Shown: positions 38,622-48,563 of the stretch, piece by piece
Numbering within the stretch: the first letter of the stretch is position 1
Layout: each line of letters starts with the position of its first letter
NCBI GenBank assembly: GCA_016838895.1
Contig: JAEKNU010000006.1
Location: forward strand, 50,808 to 114,807
DNA from: Chloroflexota bacterium
GTDB taxonomy: Bacteria; Chloroflexota; Anaerolineae; Anaerolineales; Anaerolineaceae
Direction of reading: 5' to 3'
DNA: 64,000 nucleotides
Notes under the pieces: generated by a model
What the model was told of the DNA's origin: nothing
The model's database searches: none
The model's input: only the letters and a program-made list of their open reading frames with translations
Program-made: the position numbers and the translations under genes

Positions 38622-39341
38622 ATGAGCAGAAGTGCCTTGGTCACAGGCGGAGCCCGACGTATTGGCAAAGCGATTGCCAATACCTTGGCAGAAAATGGAT
38701 TTCACATATATTTGCACTATTTTCATTCTGCTGATCAGGCAGAAGTAACAGCGCAGCAAATTCGTCAATCAGGCAGTTCATGTGATACTTTGCAGGCTGA
38801 TCTACAGGATGCACATGCAATTGCTGAGATGATGGATGAGATACGGAAGAAAGATACAGGCCTGCAGGTATTAGTTAATAATGCATCTGTTTTTCAACAA
38901 GCTTCTCTGGATGATACCAAAATTGATGAGTGGGATCAGATGATGCAGGTAAATTTACGGGCTCCCTGGCTGTGTGTAAAATCTGCCAGGGATCTGCTGC
39001 AAAAAAACAATGGCTGTGTGATTAATATGCTCGATTCAGGTATTGAAAAAATCTGGACAAATCATGCTGCGTATCAGCTTAGCAAAGTCGGATTGGCACA
39101 TCTAACCAAACTTATGGCGAAAGAATATGCTCCTATGATTCGGGTAAATGGTATTGCCCCAGGGTTGATACTGCCCTCGGCTGAAGAAGAAGTTGCGCAT
39201 TGGGATACCCTGGTGAACCGGTTGCCCATGAAAAAGCAGGGTGATCCGACAGATGTTGTTGAGGCGGTACTTTTTTTGATTAATCAAACCTATATTACAG
39301 GTGAAATTCTCTTTATTGATGGCGGGTATCAATTAATTTAA
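38622..39341 (+). CDS. SDR-family oxidoreductase, pteridine-reductase/FolM-like
   Basis: ALVTGGARRIGKAIANTLAENGF, VLVNNASVFQ, AAYQLSKVGL, RVNGIAPGLILP. Confidence 0.87.
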   Translation: MSRSALVTGGARRIGKAIANTLAENGFHIYLHYFHSADQAEVTAQQIRQSGSSCDTLQADLQDAHAIAEMMDEIRKKDTGLQVLVNNASVFQQASLDDTKIDEWDQMMQVNLRAPWLCVKSARDLLQKNNGCVINMLDSGIEKIWTNHAAYQLSKVGLAHLTKLMAKEYAPMIRVNGIAPGLILPSAEEEVAHWDTLVNRLPMKKQGDPTDVVEAVLFLINQTYITGEILFIDGGYQLI

Positions 39342-39360
39342 TGTTTGGAGCAAATAAGTA

Positions 39361-40284
39361 ATGATGAAGGAAATCCTTAAAAAAGCAAACCGATCCAATT
39401 TAGTGTTTGATCTGTTTATAGTATCAGGAATATTCCTGGTGGGATTGAGTTTGGCAAATTATCTGGGAGTCACAGCCCGATTTGATGGATTTATTTTTGG
39501 CTGGATTAGTTGTGTATTACTATTTATTGGTATCAAAGTTATGGAATTTTATACATTGTCTGAAGAACAACTTGATATGGATCATAGTTTTCTTAAGCGT
39601 ATATTTCCAGGCTTATCCGCAACTGATACTAAAAAGCTGGCGCATCCAGAATACACTGGTTTGATTATTTTACTGATTTTCTTTGGTAGCTGGTCTGCTT
39701 TCCAATTTGTCTTATTAAAAAATGGTATTCTATCGGATATTCACATTATATGGTTGGCGCTGATTTTAATAACTACTTTCCTGTTGGGGATGCCTACACT
39801 GCGTATTGTAAATTCTGGATTTGCTGAACTGATTCAGGCCATGCTGCTCTTTGGTTTGATACCTATATATGCATATCAGGTAATTAGTGGGCAATCTCAT
39901 ATATTAATGAGTTTGATGTGCATGCCAATAGCTCTGTTCTATTTGGCCGCAAAATTGATCTATGGATTATATAAATATTCGGAAGATCAGAAAAGTGGTC
40001 GGCAGAATTTTTTACAAAAAACGGGTTGGAAGCAAGGTATGGTTTATCATAATATGTTTCTCCTGCTAGGCTTTGTTGTTTTTGCTTGCATCCCACTTTT
40101 TGGCTTTGCCACACGCATTTTCTTGAATCCATTGCTTGTATTACCATTGGGATTGGTAGTAATCATGATGCTTTATCGGATTGAGCATGGTAAAAAACCA
40201 GAGTGGCAAAGTTTGATCTTCATTGAAAAAGTTTTAATATTATTGGTTTTTTATTTTCTAATTGCGGCGATGATATTGCGCTAA
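39361..40284 (+). CDS. Multi-pass membrane protein of unknown function
   Basis: About 8 hydrophobic segments. Confidence 0.6.
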   Translation: MMKEILKKANRSNLVFDLFIVSGIFLVGLSLANYLGVTARFDGFIFGWISCVLLFIGIKVMEFYTLSEEQLDMDHSFLKRIFPGLSATDTKKLAHPEYTGLIILLIFFGSWSAFQFVLLKNGILSDIHIIWLALILITTFLLGMPTLRIVNSGFAELIQAMLLFGLIPIYAYQVISGQSHILMSLMCMPIALFYLAAKLIYGLYKYSEDQKSGRQNFLQKTGWKQGMVYHNMFLLLGFVVFACIPLFGFATRIFLNPLLVLPLGLVVIMMLYRIEHGKKPEWQSLIFIEKVLILLVFYFLIAAMILR

Positions 40285-40674
40285 GATATGGGTGTGATGA
40301 CAATCGATATGCCAGACTAGTGTGGGTATTGTCCAAATCTTGTGTACGTATATTGTTATCAAAATTGTGTTATTAATAGTGTATACAGATTTACGTTTTC
40401 GGTATTGTTTACGATATTTGTTTTGCAAAATGAATTTCGATGTATTAATAGTTCCAAAAAATAAGGCAGAGTTGACTATATTCCGGTAAAATTGAAGCAA
40501 GGATTCAGGAGCGCATTATTATTTCTGTTTTCCTCAAGCGGAAGAAAAAACATCCCTTGCCCGTGCAGATGGCTTGAAATTAATCCCAGATGCGATTGCC
40601 AGGTTTCAGGTTGGCAGCAGGGAAAATATTTTTTATGTAAAAAAAATCCAATAACCAAGAATGAGGTTTTTCTG

Positions 40675-41670
40675 ATGAAACGAACACTACTCTTTTTTTT
40701 GATATTGACTTTTATCCTGGCTGGTTGTTCACCAAGGCAATTAACTACGGAAGAGAAATCTGTTTTATACACTGCGGCGGTTGAAACTGTTGGTGCACAA
40801 TTGACAGCGGATTTTGATAAAATACCAACATCCACGGAAACACTGGTACCCCCTACACTGGCACCGACGGCAACAATTACAGAAACACTAATGCCAACAC
40901 CCAGTCCGACACCATCCTGGGATCGGGTTGGTCCTGGCGATGTAGAAACATTGATCCTGATGTATAACAGCACTGCCAGCAGCACGGATGAAGATCCCTT
41001 CTATCAATGGGAAAGTGACACCTATATTGCAGTGGAAGATTTTCGTTACCAATTGAAGGTATTAAAAGATAGCGGATATACAACGATACCCATATCTTTG
41101 TTGACAGAAGCCATTCGGAATGGGGCAGAGCTACCTCCAAAGCCATTAATCATCACCTTTGAAGCCAGTCATAGAAATATATACGAAATTACATTCCCGA
41201 TTATGCAGGAATTTGGTTTTACCGGTACGGTTTTCCTGGTTGAAAATTATCATAACGGAAAATATATGGCAACATCCGATCAAATTAAGGAATTAATTGC
41301 TGCAGGCTGGGAAATTGGCAGTAAAGGAAAAACCGGAGAGGCAAATTTAACCACACCAGGCATCGAGTTAGGGCCAGAAATATCTGGTTCACGATTATTT
41401 TTGGAAGAAGCCTATGGTGTTCCTGTAAACATATTCTCCTATCCATACGCAACAGCTGATGGAAATGTTACTTCACGTGTAGCTGAATGGGGCTATATTG
41501 GCGCTGTGGGAATTTTTAAAGCAACAACATATAATCTCGGTAATATTTATTATTTGCCGCGTTATGAGGTATTAAATACCTGGACGGATGAGGATTTCTT
41601 CAATATCTTGCCGTGGAAGCCGATGAATATGCCGGTACGTGATGTAGCAGTGGAACAACCCGCGCAATAA
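40675..41670 (+). CDS. Lipoprotein with polysaccharide-deacetylase-like domain
   Basis: Lipobox FILAGCSP; LKDSGYTTIPISLLTEAI, PLIITFEASHRNIYEITFPIMQEFGFTGTVFLVENY resembles NodB-fold proteins; Thr/Pro linker. Confidence 0.75.
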   Translation: MKRTLLFFLILTFILAGCSPRQLTTEEKSVLYTAAVETVGAQLTADFDKIPTSTETLVPPTLAPTATITETLMPTPSPTPSWDRVGPGDVETLILMYNSTASSTDEDPFYQWESDTYIAVEDFRYQLKVLKDSGYTTIPISLLTEAIRNGAELPPKPLIITFEASHRNIYEITFPIMQEFGFTGTVFLVENYHNGKYMATSDQIKELIAAGWEIGSKGKTGEANLTTPGIELGPEISGSRLFLEEAYGVPVNIFSYPYATADGNVTSRVAEWGYIGAVGIFKATTYNLGNIYYLPRYEVLNTWTDEDFFNILPWKPMNMPVRDVAVEQPAQ

Positions 41671-41884
41671 AAGCGAAACAGGAATTTCTAAGGTTTGAAT
41701 ATATAAAGGATATCTGCCAAATATATTTCAAAAATATTTTATAAAAGGAAACAAAATGTGCCTTGGTGTAATCTCAATCCTGCATCAGGGCATATTTGTT
41801 TTAACCAGAGGACCAGTAGCATTTGTTTCAGAGAGTGGCTTTGTACTATAATGCGATAAAGCAAGGCATAAAAGGAGAAATATC

Positions 41885-42346
41885 ATGGTTATAACCAACG
41901 ATATACAGGCTCCTGATTTTAGTTTATTGAATCAGGATGAAGAGACAGTAAACCTTTCTGATTATAAAGGTAAAAAAGTTGTTTTGTATTTTTACCCAAA
42001 AGACGACACAAAAGGATGTACAACAGAAGCCTGTAATTTCAGAGATGATTACAGTGCCTATGAGAAAACTGATATTGTTATTCTCGGCGTCAGCGCGGAT
42101 TCTCCGGCATCACATCGTAAATTCCAAAAGAAATATGATTTACCTTTTACGTTACTCTCAGATGAAGAGCACATAGTCTGTGAATTGTATGGGGTTTGGG
42201 GACTTAAAAAATTTATGGGCCGTGAATATGATGGCATATTCAGAACAACCTTTTTAATTAATGGAAACGGAAAAATAATTAAAGTTTTTGAAAACGTAAA
42301 ACCAGCAGCCCACAGTGAAGAGGTATTGGCAGCTTTTAGCGAATGA
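41885..42346 (+). CDS. bcp: Thioredoxin-dependent peroxiredoxin (Bcp/AhpC-TSA)
   Basis: KKVVLYFYPKDDTKGCTTEACNFRDDY, VSADSPASHRKFQKKYDLPFTLLSDEE. Confidence 0.93.
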   Translation: MVITNDIQAPDFSLLNQDEETVNLSDYKGKKVVLYFYPKDDTKGCTTEACNFRDDYSAYEKTDIVILGVSADSPASHRKFQKKYDLPFTLLSDEEHIVCELYGVWGLKKFMGREYDGIFRTTFLINGNGKIIKVFENVKPAAHSEEVLAAFSE

Positions 42347-42359
42347 GTCTGTTTCAGGA

Positions 42360-42767
42360 TTACTCTGCAGAATTGAGAGCTGATAGAGGTGTGTTTCTCA
42401 ACTTATCAGTAATCTCATTTTGCAGGGTATTCCAAATCAAAACTGTCGCTTTTTTTGCCTCATGTGAAGAATCTTCATCCTGATCTGTATAAGGGGAAAG
42501 TTGAATATCACCTTCCAGCACATTTACAATTTCCAATATTGATAATTCATCTGGATTTATGTTCAGCCGCAATCCACCTCGTGGACCTGGTACAGCATGA
42601 ATATACCCTGCTTGCATCAATGAATGGGCAATTTGATGCAAAAATGGCAACGGAATGTCTAATTCTTTAGATAATATAGCCGTTGGCGTTAATTTACCCC
42701 CAGGTTGGTGAGCCAATGTGTGTAAAAGATGCAGACCATAATCCAATCTGCGGCTGATTCGAAACAT
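42360..42767 (-). CDS. Rrf2 family transcriptional regulator
   Basis: RISRRLDYGLHLLHTLAHQPGGKLTPTAILSKELDIPLPFLHQIAHSLMQAGYIHAVPGPRGGLRL. Confidence 0.9.
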   Translation of the reverse strand: MFRISRRLDYGLHLLHTLAHQPGGKLTPTAILSKELDIPLPFLHQIAHSLMQAGYIHAVPGPRGGLRLNINPDELSILEIVNVLEGDIQLSPYTDQDEDSSHEAKKATVLIWNTLQNEITDKLRNTPLSALNSAE

Positions 42768-42796
42768 GATGTAGTACCTCGCTAGCTATAATGTTG

Positions 42797-42826
42797 AATG
42801 AAATCATATTTATATATGATTTCATT
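42797..42826. promoter_or_regulatory. Perfect 13-bp inverted repeat upstream of the Rrf2 gene
   Basis: AATGAAATCATAT-TTAT-ATATGATTTCATT. Confidence 0.55.
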
Positions 42827-43191
42827 GTTTACGCAGTGTGTGATGCTCAATCGTTTGGACAACACGGTACGTTGATTAACTTTAGCATAAAATATAAAAA
42901 AGTATATAATTTTACCGTAAATGATTTTATTAGGTGTTATCCTAATACAAATGGACAAAATGGATGTGGAAGAAGCAATTTACAATGATATGATTTTATC
43001 GCAATTTCTAAAAAGGATTTTATGTTAATGATTGTGTTGAAAAAAAATGATGCAAAATAATCCTAAAGACATCATTATTTGGGTACATTTTATTCGAAAA
43101 GATGATTTAATTTTACATAATCAATAGTTATCGGTTAAAATGTGCATTGAAAGAATTCGTTTGGCAAAGATATTTATTGGAGAAGAATACA

Positions 43192-43836
43192 ATGACGATG
43201 GACCCAATCCGGCTTCTTGTCGTAGATGATCATAGCTTATTCCGACAGGGATTAATTAATATCCTGATGAATATGCCGGAATTTATTATTGTTGGAGAAG
43301 CTGCGAATGGTGTCGAAGCATTAAAAATGCTGGAGAAAACAGAGGTGGATGTCATGTTGATGGACATCAATATGCCGCAAATGGATGGTATTGAAACCAT
43401 TGCAGAAATTCGTGAAAGGGGATACAAACTACCGGTCTTTATGTTAACCATTTCAAAAAGTGATAAAGATTTATTTAAGGCCATCAAAGCGGGTGCGGAC
43501 GGGTACATACTCAAAAATATTGAACCTGAAGATCTGAAATTAGCTATTTTGCGTGGATATAATGGACAAGGATTCCTATCTCCGGAGATGACATCCAGTG
43601 TGCTAAACGTGATCTCAAAGGGAAAGAATCAATATCAAAAATCCCCATTAACAGAACGTGAGTTGCAAATTCTAAATTATTTACGGAAAGGTTGGACAAC
43701 GGCTGATATAAGCTCGGAGTTGGTAATCTCAGAGAATACGGTAAAAACCCATATTCGACACATTCTGGAAAAACTGAATGCTTCCAATCGAACTGAGGCA
43801 GTCAGCATCGCGATTCAGAATGGCATTATTTCCTGA
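43192..43836 (+). CDS. NarL/FixJ-family response regulator
   Basis: IRLLVVDDHSLFRQGL receiver; LuxR-type LTERELQILNYLRKGWTTADISSELVISENTVKTHIRHILEKL. Confidence 0.95.
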   Translation: MTMDPIRLLVVDDHSLFRQGLINILMNMPEFIIVGEAANGVEALKMLEKTEVDVMLMDINMPQMDGIETIAEIRERGYKLPVFMLTISKSDKDLFKAIKAGADGYILKNIEPEDLKLAILRGYNGQGFLSPEMTSSVLNVISKGKNQYQKSPLTERELQILNYLRKGWTTADISSELVISENTVKTHIRHILEKLNASNRTEAVSIAIQNGIIS

Positions 43837-43847
43837 TTAAAACAAAG

Positions 43848-43876
43848 AAGATGATTTGAAATCATCTTTTTTCTTT
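43848..43876 (+). terminator. Terminator of the response regulator gene
   Basis: AAGATGATTTGAAATCATCTTTTTTC. Confidence 0.7.
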
Positions 43877-43971
43877 TTGGGGGATTACCGTTTTCTATTA
43901 TTCATTCCAACAGAAAACAATAAATCGATCTTAGGATTGTGAATAAGTATTCGTTTAGTGATTGGTCTATA

Positions 43972-44286
43972 TTACTGCAAATGTAATACGGTCTTTCCAT
44001 CTGACCAGAGTTGTTCTAGCTGGTAATAATCCCGCTGGTCAGGGGTGAAGACGTGCACAACAATGTCACCATAATCACCAATTAACCATCCATCCGTGCC
44101 TTCCCCTTGAAATTTACCCGGAATTTTGCTTACTTTTGTATAATCATGTACGGCATGCACTAGACTTTCAATCATGCGGTTGCTAGTACCGGAGCAGATT
44201 AGGAAATAGTCGGTGAAATCCGCTGTTTCCTGAATATCTAACAGTAAGATGTTTTCAGCTTTTTTCTCTTCCAGTATATCAACCAT
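43972..44286 (-). CDS. rsfS: Ribosome silencing factor
   Basis: DYFLICSGTSNRMIESLVHAV, GEGTDGWLIGDYGDIVVHVFTPDQRDYYQLEQLW. Confidence 0.94.
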   Translation of the reverse strand: MVDILEEKKAENILLLDIQETADFTDYFLICSGTSNRMIESLVHAVHDYTKVSKIPGKFQGEGTDGWLIGDYGDIVVHVFTPDQRDYYQLEQLWSDGKTVLHLQ

Positions 44287-44369
44287 TTTTCTGGCTAATT
44301 CAATTGTTTTCAGGTTTCACCTCTTTTTGTTTGATCTATTAATTCTAGCACAGATTGTCTATCTAGTCG

Positions 44370-44945
44370 TTATTGAATTAATTGTGTCCAAAGTGCCTGA
44401 TACACAGGACCTTGTTTTGACAATTGACTCTCGAAGAGTGTGATTTTTTGAATAAATGTTGAGAGCTGCAATACCTGACTTCCATTTTGTAAAGGACTAA
44501 GTAATTGAGGCAATTTTTGCTTTGGAAAAAAGTCCTTGATTCTTGCTAATGTCAGGTGAGGTTTAAATGGACGTTTCTCCTGTGGAATATTAATTTGATT
44601 TAATGATTTATCTAATGATTTTTGAAAATCAATTAATGCATGGGCTGGCTGAATCCCTGCCCAAAGCACCGTTGGATGATTTTGATCAGGAAATACACCA
44701 AATCCGCTGATTTCAATAGGAAACGATAGGCCGGGTTTGACCGATTTTTCACAGATTTTCCGAATAGCAGGGATCAGATCAATTGGAGTGTCTCCCAGAA
44801 ATTTCAATGTCAGATGGTATTGATCTAGCGGTATCCATTTGATTCCCTTGTAAGCGACAGGCCATTGTGTTTTAACCACCAGGTGTATATTTTCAATGAG
44901 AGCGTCAGGCAATTCTGCAGCGATAAAGAGTCGTTTTGTTTGCAT
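44370..44945 (-). CDS. thpR: RNA 2',3'-cyclic phosphodiesterase
   Basis: RLFIAAELPDALIENI, QYHLTLKFLGD, FKPHLTLARIK (two HxTL motifs). Confidence 0.92.
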   Translation of the reverse strand: MQTKRLFIAAELPDALIENIHLVVKTQWPVAYKGIKWIPLDQYHLTLKFLGDTPIDLIPAIRKICEKSVKPGLSFPIEISGFGVFPDQNHPTVLWAGIQPAHALIDFQKSLDKSLNQINIPQEKRPFKPHLTLARIKDFFPKQKLPQLLSPLQNGSQVLQLSTFIQKITLFESQLSKQGPVYQALWTQLIQ

Positions 44946-45141
44946 TTTTTTACTCCAGACAGATTTTGAGCAATGATTTGTTAAAATTTTACCTCTAAAT
45001 TTTGGTGTTTGCGTACATTTATTCCGATGGAAGTGGGAAATTCATATTTTTAAGTGTACCTTGCAAATTTGAAAATCCTCCTGATCTGAGGATGATATTA
45101 AATCTCTATACTTTTTAAATAATCTATGGTATAAGAAGAAT

Positions 45142-45314
45142 ACCTGCTGTATTTGTGATGATGCATCATCGGTTCTGGGCCAACACCTTATAAATGGGAC
45201 TCACATTCGCATCAGTGCCGCGATAGGCTTCGGCCAAGGCGAAGCTGATGGAGCGAGACCCGCCTGCGAAAGCAGGTTCAGAACCTTGCTTCACACGGTA
45301 CAGCGGGTCCTTTT
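45142..45314 (+). ncRNA. ssrS: 6S RNA-like (SsrS)
   Basis: Closing stem ACCTGCTGTA(45142-)/..TACAGCGGGT(-45308); inner stem GGTTCTG (45171-45177)/CAGAACC (45279-45285); central bubble with 3'-side hairpin CCTGC-GAAA-GCAGG; terminal stem CATCAG/CTGATG with GCTTCG/CGAAGC tip; TATAAG -10 at 45130-45135; U-rich end. Confidence 0.75.
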
Positions 45315-45414
45315 ATTAATCCCCGTGTTCAGTTTTCTGACTTGATAGAATTATGATAAGATAAGGAAAATCTTTTTGGTATGACCATGAAACGATTCAT
45401 GGAGGAGGATGTGA

Positions 45415-46164
45415 ATGTATAAGGTTGTCTTACTACGACATGGTGAAAGTGTCTGGAATAAAGAAAATCGTTTCACTGGCTGGACGGACGTAGATCTTTC
45501 TGAGAAGGGTGTATCTGAAGCGACAAGTGCCGGCAAGTATTTAAAAGAAAACAATTTTGTATTTGATATTGCCTATACTTCAGTATTGAAACGTGCGATC
45601 CGTACGTTGTGGTTGACGCTGGAAGGAATGGATTTGATGTGGATTCCTGTAATTAACTCGTGGCGCTTGAATGAACGCCATTATGGCGCATTACAGGGTT
45701 TGAACAAGGCAGAGACCGCAGAAAAATTCGGTGACGAACAGGTATTAGTTTGGCGCCGCAGCTATTCTACCCCACCCCCCGCATTAGAATTGGATGATGA
45801 ACGATTTCCAGGAAAGGATCCGCGTTATAGTGGATTAACTGATGATGAACTGCCAAAAGCAGAATGTTTGAAAGATACTGTAGACCGTTTCTTGCCATAT
45901 TGGCATGATGTCATTGCTCCGATGATCAAAACGGGTAAACGTGTTCTGATTACTGCACACGGGAACAGCCTACGTGCTTTGGTAAAATATCTTGACAATA
46001 TCTCGGAAGATGAGATTGTTGGATTGAATATTCCCACTGGTATGCCATTGGTGTATGAATTGGATGAACACCTGAAACCCATTCGCCATTATTATCTCGG
46101 AGATCCGGCTGAAGTTGAGAAAGCAATGCAAGCAGTTGCGAATCAAGGCAAAGCAAAAAAGTAA
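45415..46164 (+). CDS. gpmA: 2,3-bisphosphoglycerate-dependent phosphoglycerate mutase
   Basis: [63 protein letters not shown]. Confidence 0.96.
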   Translation: MYKVVLLRHGESVWNKENRFTGWTDVDLSEKGVSEATSAGKYLKENNFVFDIAYTSVLKRAIRTLWLTLEGMDLMWIPVINSWRLNERHYGALQGLNKAETAEKFGDEQVLVWRRSYSTPPPALELDDERFPGKDPRYSGLTDDELPKAECLKDTVDRFLPYWHDVIAPMIKTGKRVLITAHGNSLRALVKYLDNISEDEIVGLNIPTGMPLVYELDEHLKPIRHYYLGDPAEVEKAMQAVANQGKAKK

Positions 46165-46179
46165 TACACTTAAATCAGA

Positions 46180-46207
46180 TACCGCCCGAATTTCGGGCGG
46201 TATTTTT
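46180..46207. terminator. Bidirectional terminator
   Basis: ATACCGCCCG-AATT-TCGGGCGGTATTTTT. Confidence 0.8.
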
Positions 46208-46219
46208 ATGTCTGATCTT

Positions 46220-46888
46220 TTATTGATTTTGTTTGACAAATCTCCTGCCAATAAATCCGAGCAGCAAGCCGAAGATCATCGTGCCGGACATGATGTAGAT
46301 AAAGATATCTCGCCAGAATACAATTGGGTACAATCGGATGAGCGTATCCGAGTAACGGAACAACCAGGTTTCACCTTCAAAGAAGATATGATGGAAAGCA
46401 GTAAACAGGGCATCAAAGTCCATTGTCAGGAATAGTAAGATAGCAGCAATCAGGACAACGGTCAGCCAACCTCCGGTCGATGTGCCCATGTATAATGCCA
46501 GACGCTGTTTACTGACAAAAGACAGGGCGATGAAGGCAATCAGGAAGAAGCTGATAATATACCAGGCAATCAACATGCCCTGGACAACCACTTTAACATC
46601 TTCCATATGGCTCAATTCAGATTCAATAAAGAGTGCGTCACCATTCTCAAATGTTAAATCAGCCAGATAGCTGATATCCTCATTGTTGGTCAGGTAATTG
46701 ATGCCGTAGGTGGCCCATTTCAGGCGTTCTTCCTGAGAGAAGCCATAGCTATCCTCTGGAAAATATGGCCTGTTGTATTCAAAGGAAGCATATGCAGGGG
46801 TCATAAAAACACGTATCAAGGTCATCAGTAAATATACTGGAATGATAATGATATATATCCATTGTCCAATTCGAAAAAACAGTTTCAT
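46220..46888 (-). CDS. TIGR01906/DUF1461-like membrane protein of unknown function
   Basis: 4 TM segments with FTPAYASFEYNR...FPEDSYGFSQEERLKWATYGINYL loop; start at MKLFFRIGQW, overlapping the upstream gene stop (TAATG). Confidence 0.6.
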   Translation of the reverse strand: MKLFFRIGQWIYIIIIPVYLLMTLIRVFMTPAYASFEYNRPYFPEDSYGFSQEERLKWATYGINYLTNNEDISYLADLTFENGDALFIESELSHMEDVKVVVQGMLIAWYIISFFLIAFIALSFVSKQRLALYMGTSTGGWLTVVLIAAILLFLTMDFDALFTAFHHIFFEGETWLFRYSDTLIRLYPIVFWRDIFIYIMSGTMIFGLLLGFIGRRFVKQNQ

Positions 46889-48441
46889 TAATTCGTCTCC
46901 AAATTTTCTTGAAATAGGAAGCTGAGAACCATATTGTTCGTAATCCATTCAATAGGGGCTTTATCATCCGTGAAAACGATTGTACTTTGTGGAGCAGGCT
47001 GCATATTAAGATATGCCGTTGCGGTAGCATTCTGAAGCAAATCATGAGGTGGTGGATCTTGTTGTGCAAGGTGATTAATATTCTCTATGAGATTGTTTTG
47101 ATCGGTGGGTTGTCGTGTGGCAAAAATAATGGAGTTAAATGAATTAGGGACATCCATGACGTGAATGGTTGGGAAAACAGTCAGTATTGTTGTTGACAAG
47201 GCATCAATCAGACGGCGATCGTTGGGCGCTCGGCCAACATTGATTACCATTACACCATCTTCCGCCAGGTGATCAAAAACAACTTCAAAAAACTCCTGAC
47301 TCGTCATATGAGCTGGAATATATGGTGGGCGATAAGCATCAATGCTGATAATCTGATACTGGTATGGTGATTTTGATAACCCCCAACGGCCATCCTGCAC
47401 AATAACATTCAGATTTGGCATATCCATACCAAAATATTCTTTGCCTACCTCTACAATTTTTGGGTCAATTTCATATCCATCAATAGGAATATCCCCGTAA
47501 ACCGCAGTGGCCTGACGGGCAGTTGTACCACCTGCTAAACCGATGATTGCTATGCGTTTGACCTGATCCATGGTATATGGGGGGGTGTTAAAAAAGGGAG
47601 CTACCAAAACTTGCTGCCAGGGACCGGAATAATTGAGATATTCAGGGTGGTATACAGAGTGAATGCCCTGTCCTTCGTTCAAGCGCAGTAAATGATAATC
47701 ATTTTGATCCAATACTTGAATATAGTTATATCCGGATTCTGTCTCGTAAATCATACCGGTAGTGTTTTTATCTGTCCCGGATAAACCCCAAATCCATAAG
47801 GCAACCACAATCAGGATTGTCCAGGCAAATTTCAAGGTTATTTTCCAACCCTGATGCCGTTGTATACCCCATAAAGCAAACAGAAGTAGAATCCCACCGA
47901 TGGATAGAAATGTTCGGTAGGTACCAATTAATGGAATCAGGATCAATACGGGTAAGAAAGTACCCAGAAATGAGCCAAATGTTGAGATGCCGTAGATTCT
48001 ACCGGAAACATTTCCGGCAGTTTTTGTATCCTGTATGGCTAGTTTAATTGCAAAAGGAGAAATACAGCCCATCAGGATGATGGGAACGCAGAGGATGATT
48101 AACACGACAACAAATGAGCCTGCCAATGCGCCCATGCGTAATTGATCAAATCCATCAGCCGCCAGACGTAAAATAGGTCTGGATATCAACGGAATGAGAC
48201 TTGCAGAAAATCCAGCCCAAAGCAAAATACGGTAAAAAAGATTGATTGAAGGATTTTTATCTGCCCAACGTCCACCGACAAAATTACCAACTGCGATGTA
48301 GATCAGGATCAATCCTATAATGGATGCCCAGACCAGATTGCTGGTACCAAAGACATTGCCTAATAATCTTGATGCGGCCATTTCAATAGCCAGGGAACTC
48401 ATGCCCGATATAAATACTGCCACGTACAATTCTTTGCGCAT
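46888..48441 (-). CDS. Membrane-anchored spermidine-synthase-like protein (fused transporter-like TM + synthase domain)
   Basis: N-terminal TM bundle ISGMSSLAIEMAASRLLGNVFGTSNLVWASIIGLILIYIAVGNFVGGRWAD; C-terminal AIIGLAGGTTARQATAVYGDIPIDGYEIDPKIVEVGKEYF. Confidence 0.87.
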   Translation of the reverse strand: MRKELYVAVFISGMSSLAIEMAASRLLGNVFGTSNLVWASIIGLILIYIAVGNFVGGRWADKNPSINLFYRILLWAGFSASLIPLISRPILRLAADGFDQLRMGALAGSFVVVLIILCVPIILMGCISPFAIKLAIQDTKTAGNVSGRIYGISTFGSFLGTFLPVLILIPLIGTYRTFLSIGGILLLFALWGIQRHQGWKITLKFAWTILIVVALWIWGLSGTDKNTTGMIYETESGYNYIQVLDQNDYHLLRLNEGQGIHSVYHPEYLNYSGPWQQVLVAPFFNTPPYTMDQVKRIAIIGLAGGTTARQATAVYGDIPIDGYEIDPKIVEVGKEYFGMDMPNLNVIVQDGRWGLSKSPYQYQIISIDAYRPPYIPAHMTSQEFFEVVFDHLAEDGVMVINVGRAPNDRRLIDALSTTILTVFPTIHVMDVPNSFNSIIFATRQPTDQNNLIENINHLAQQDPPPHDLLQNATATAYLNMQPAPQSTIVFTDDKAPIEWITNNMVLSFLFQENLETN

Positions 48442-48563
48442 AGTTTATTCCTACGTCTATTAATCTTGTATTTAAATTTTTTATTGAATGAACACTTTCT
48501 TTTTTTTAGATCACCCGTCAAGTATAATACTAGCATGGAAATTAAAAAAGTTGAGGCTCGATT

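Noticed and set aside
40285-40674. Possible riboswitch in the long leader of the deacetylase-like lipoprotein
   Set aside because: Small hairpins are present but I could not match c-di-GMP, cobalamin, glycine or other known consensus motifs; too weak to report as a feature.
42841-43190. AT-rich gap before the response regulator
   Set aside because: Looked for ncRNA or phage remnants; only low-complexity AT sequence and a plausible RBS.
45157-45170. GATGATGCATCATC palindrome as an independent operator
   Set aside because: Lies inside the proposed 6S RNA 5' arm; more simply explained as part of that RNA.
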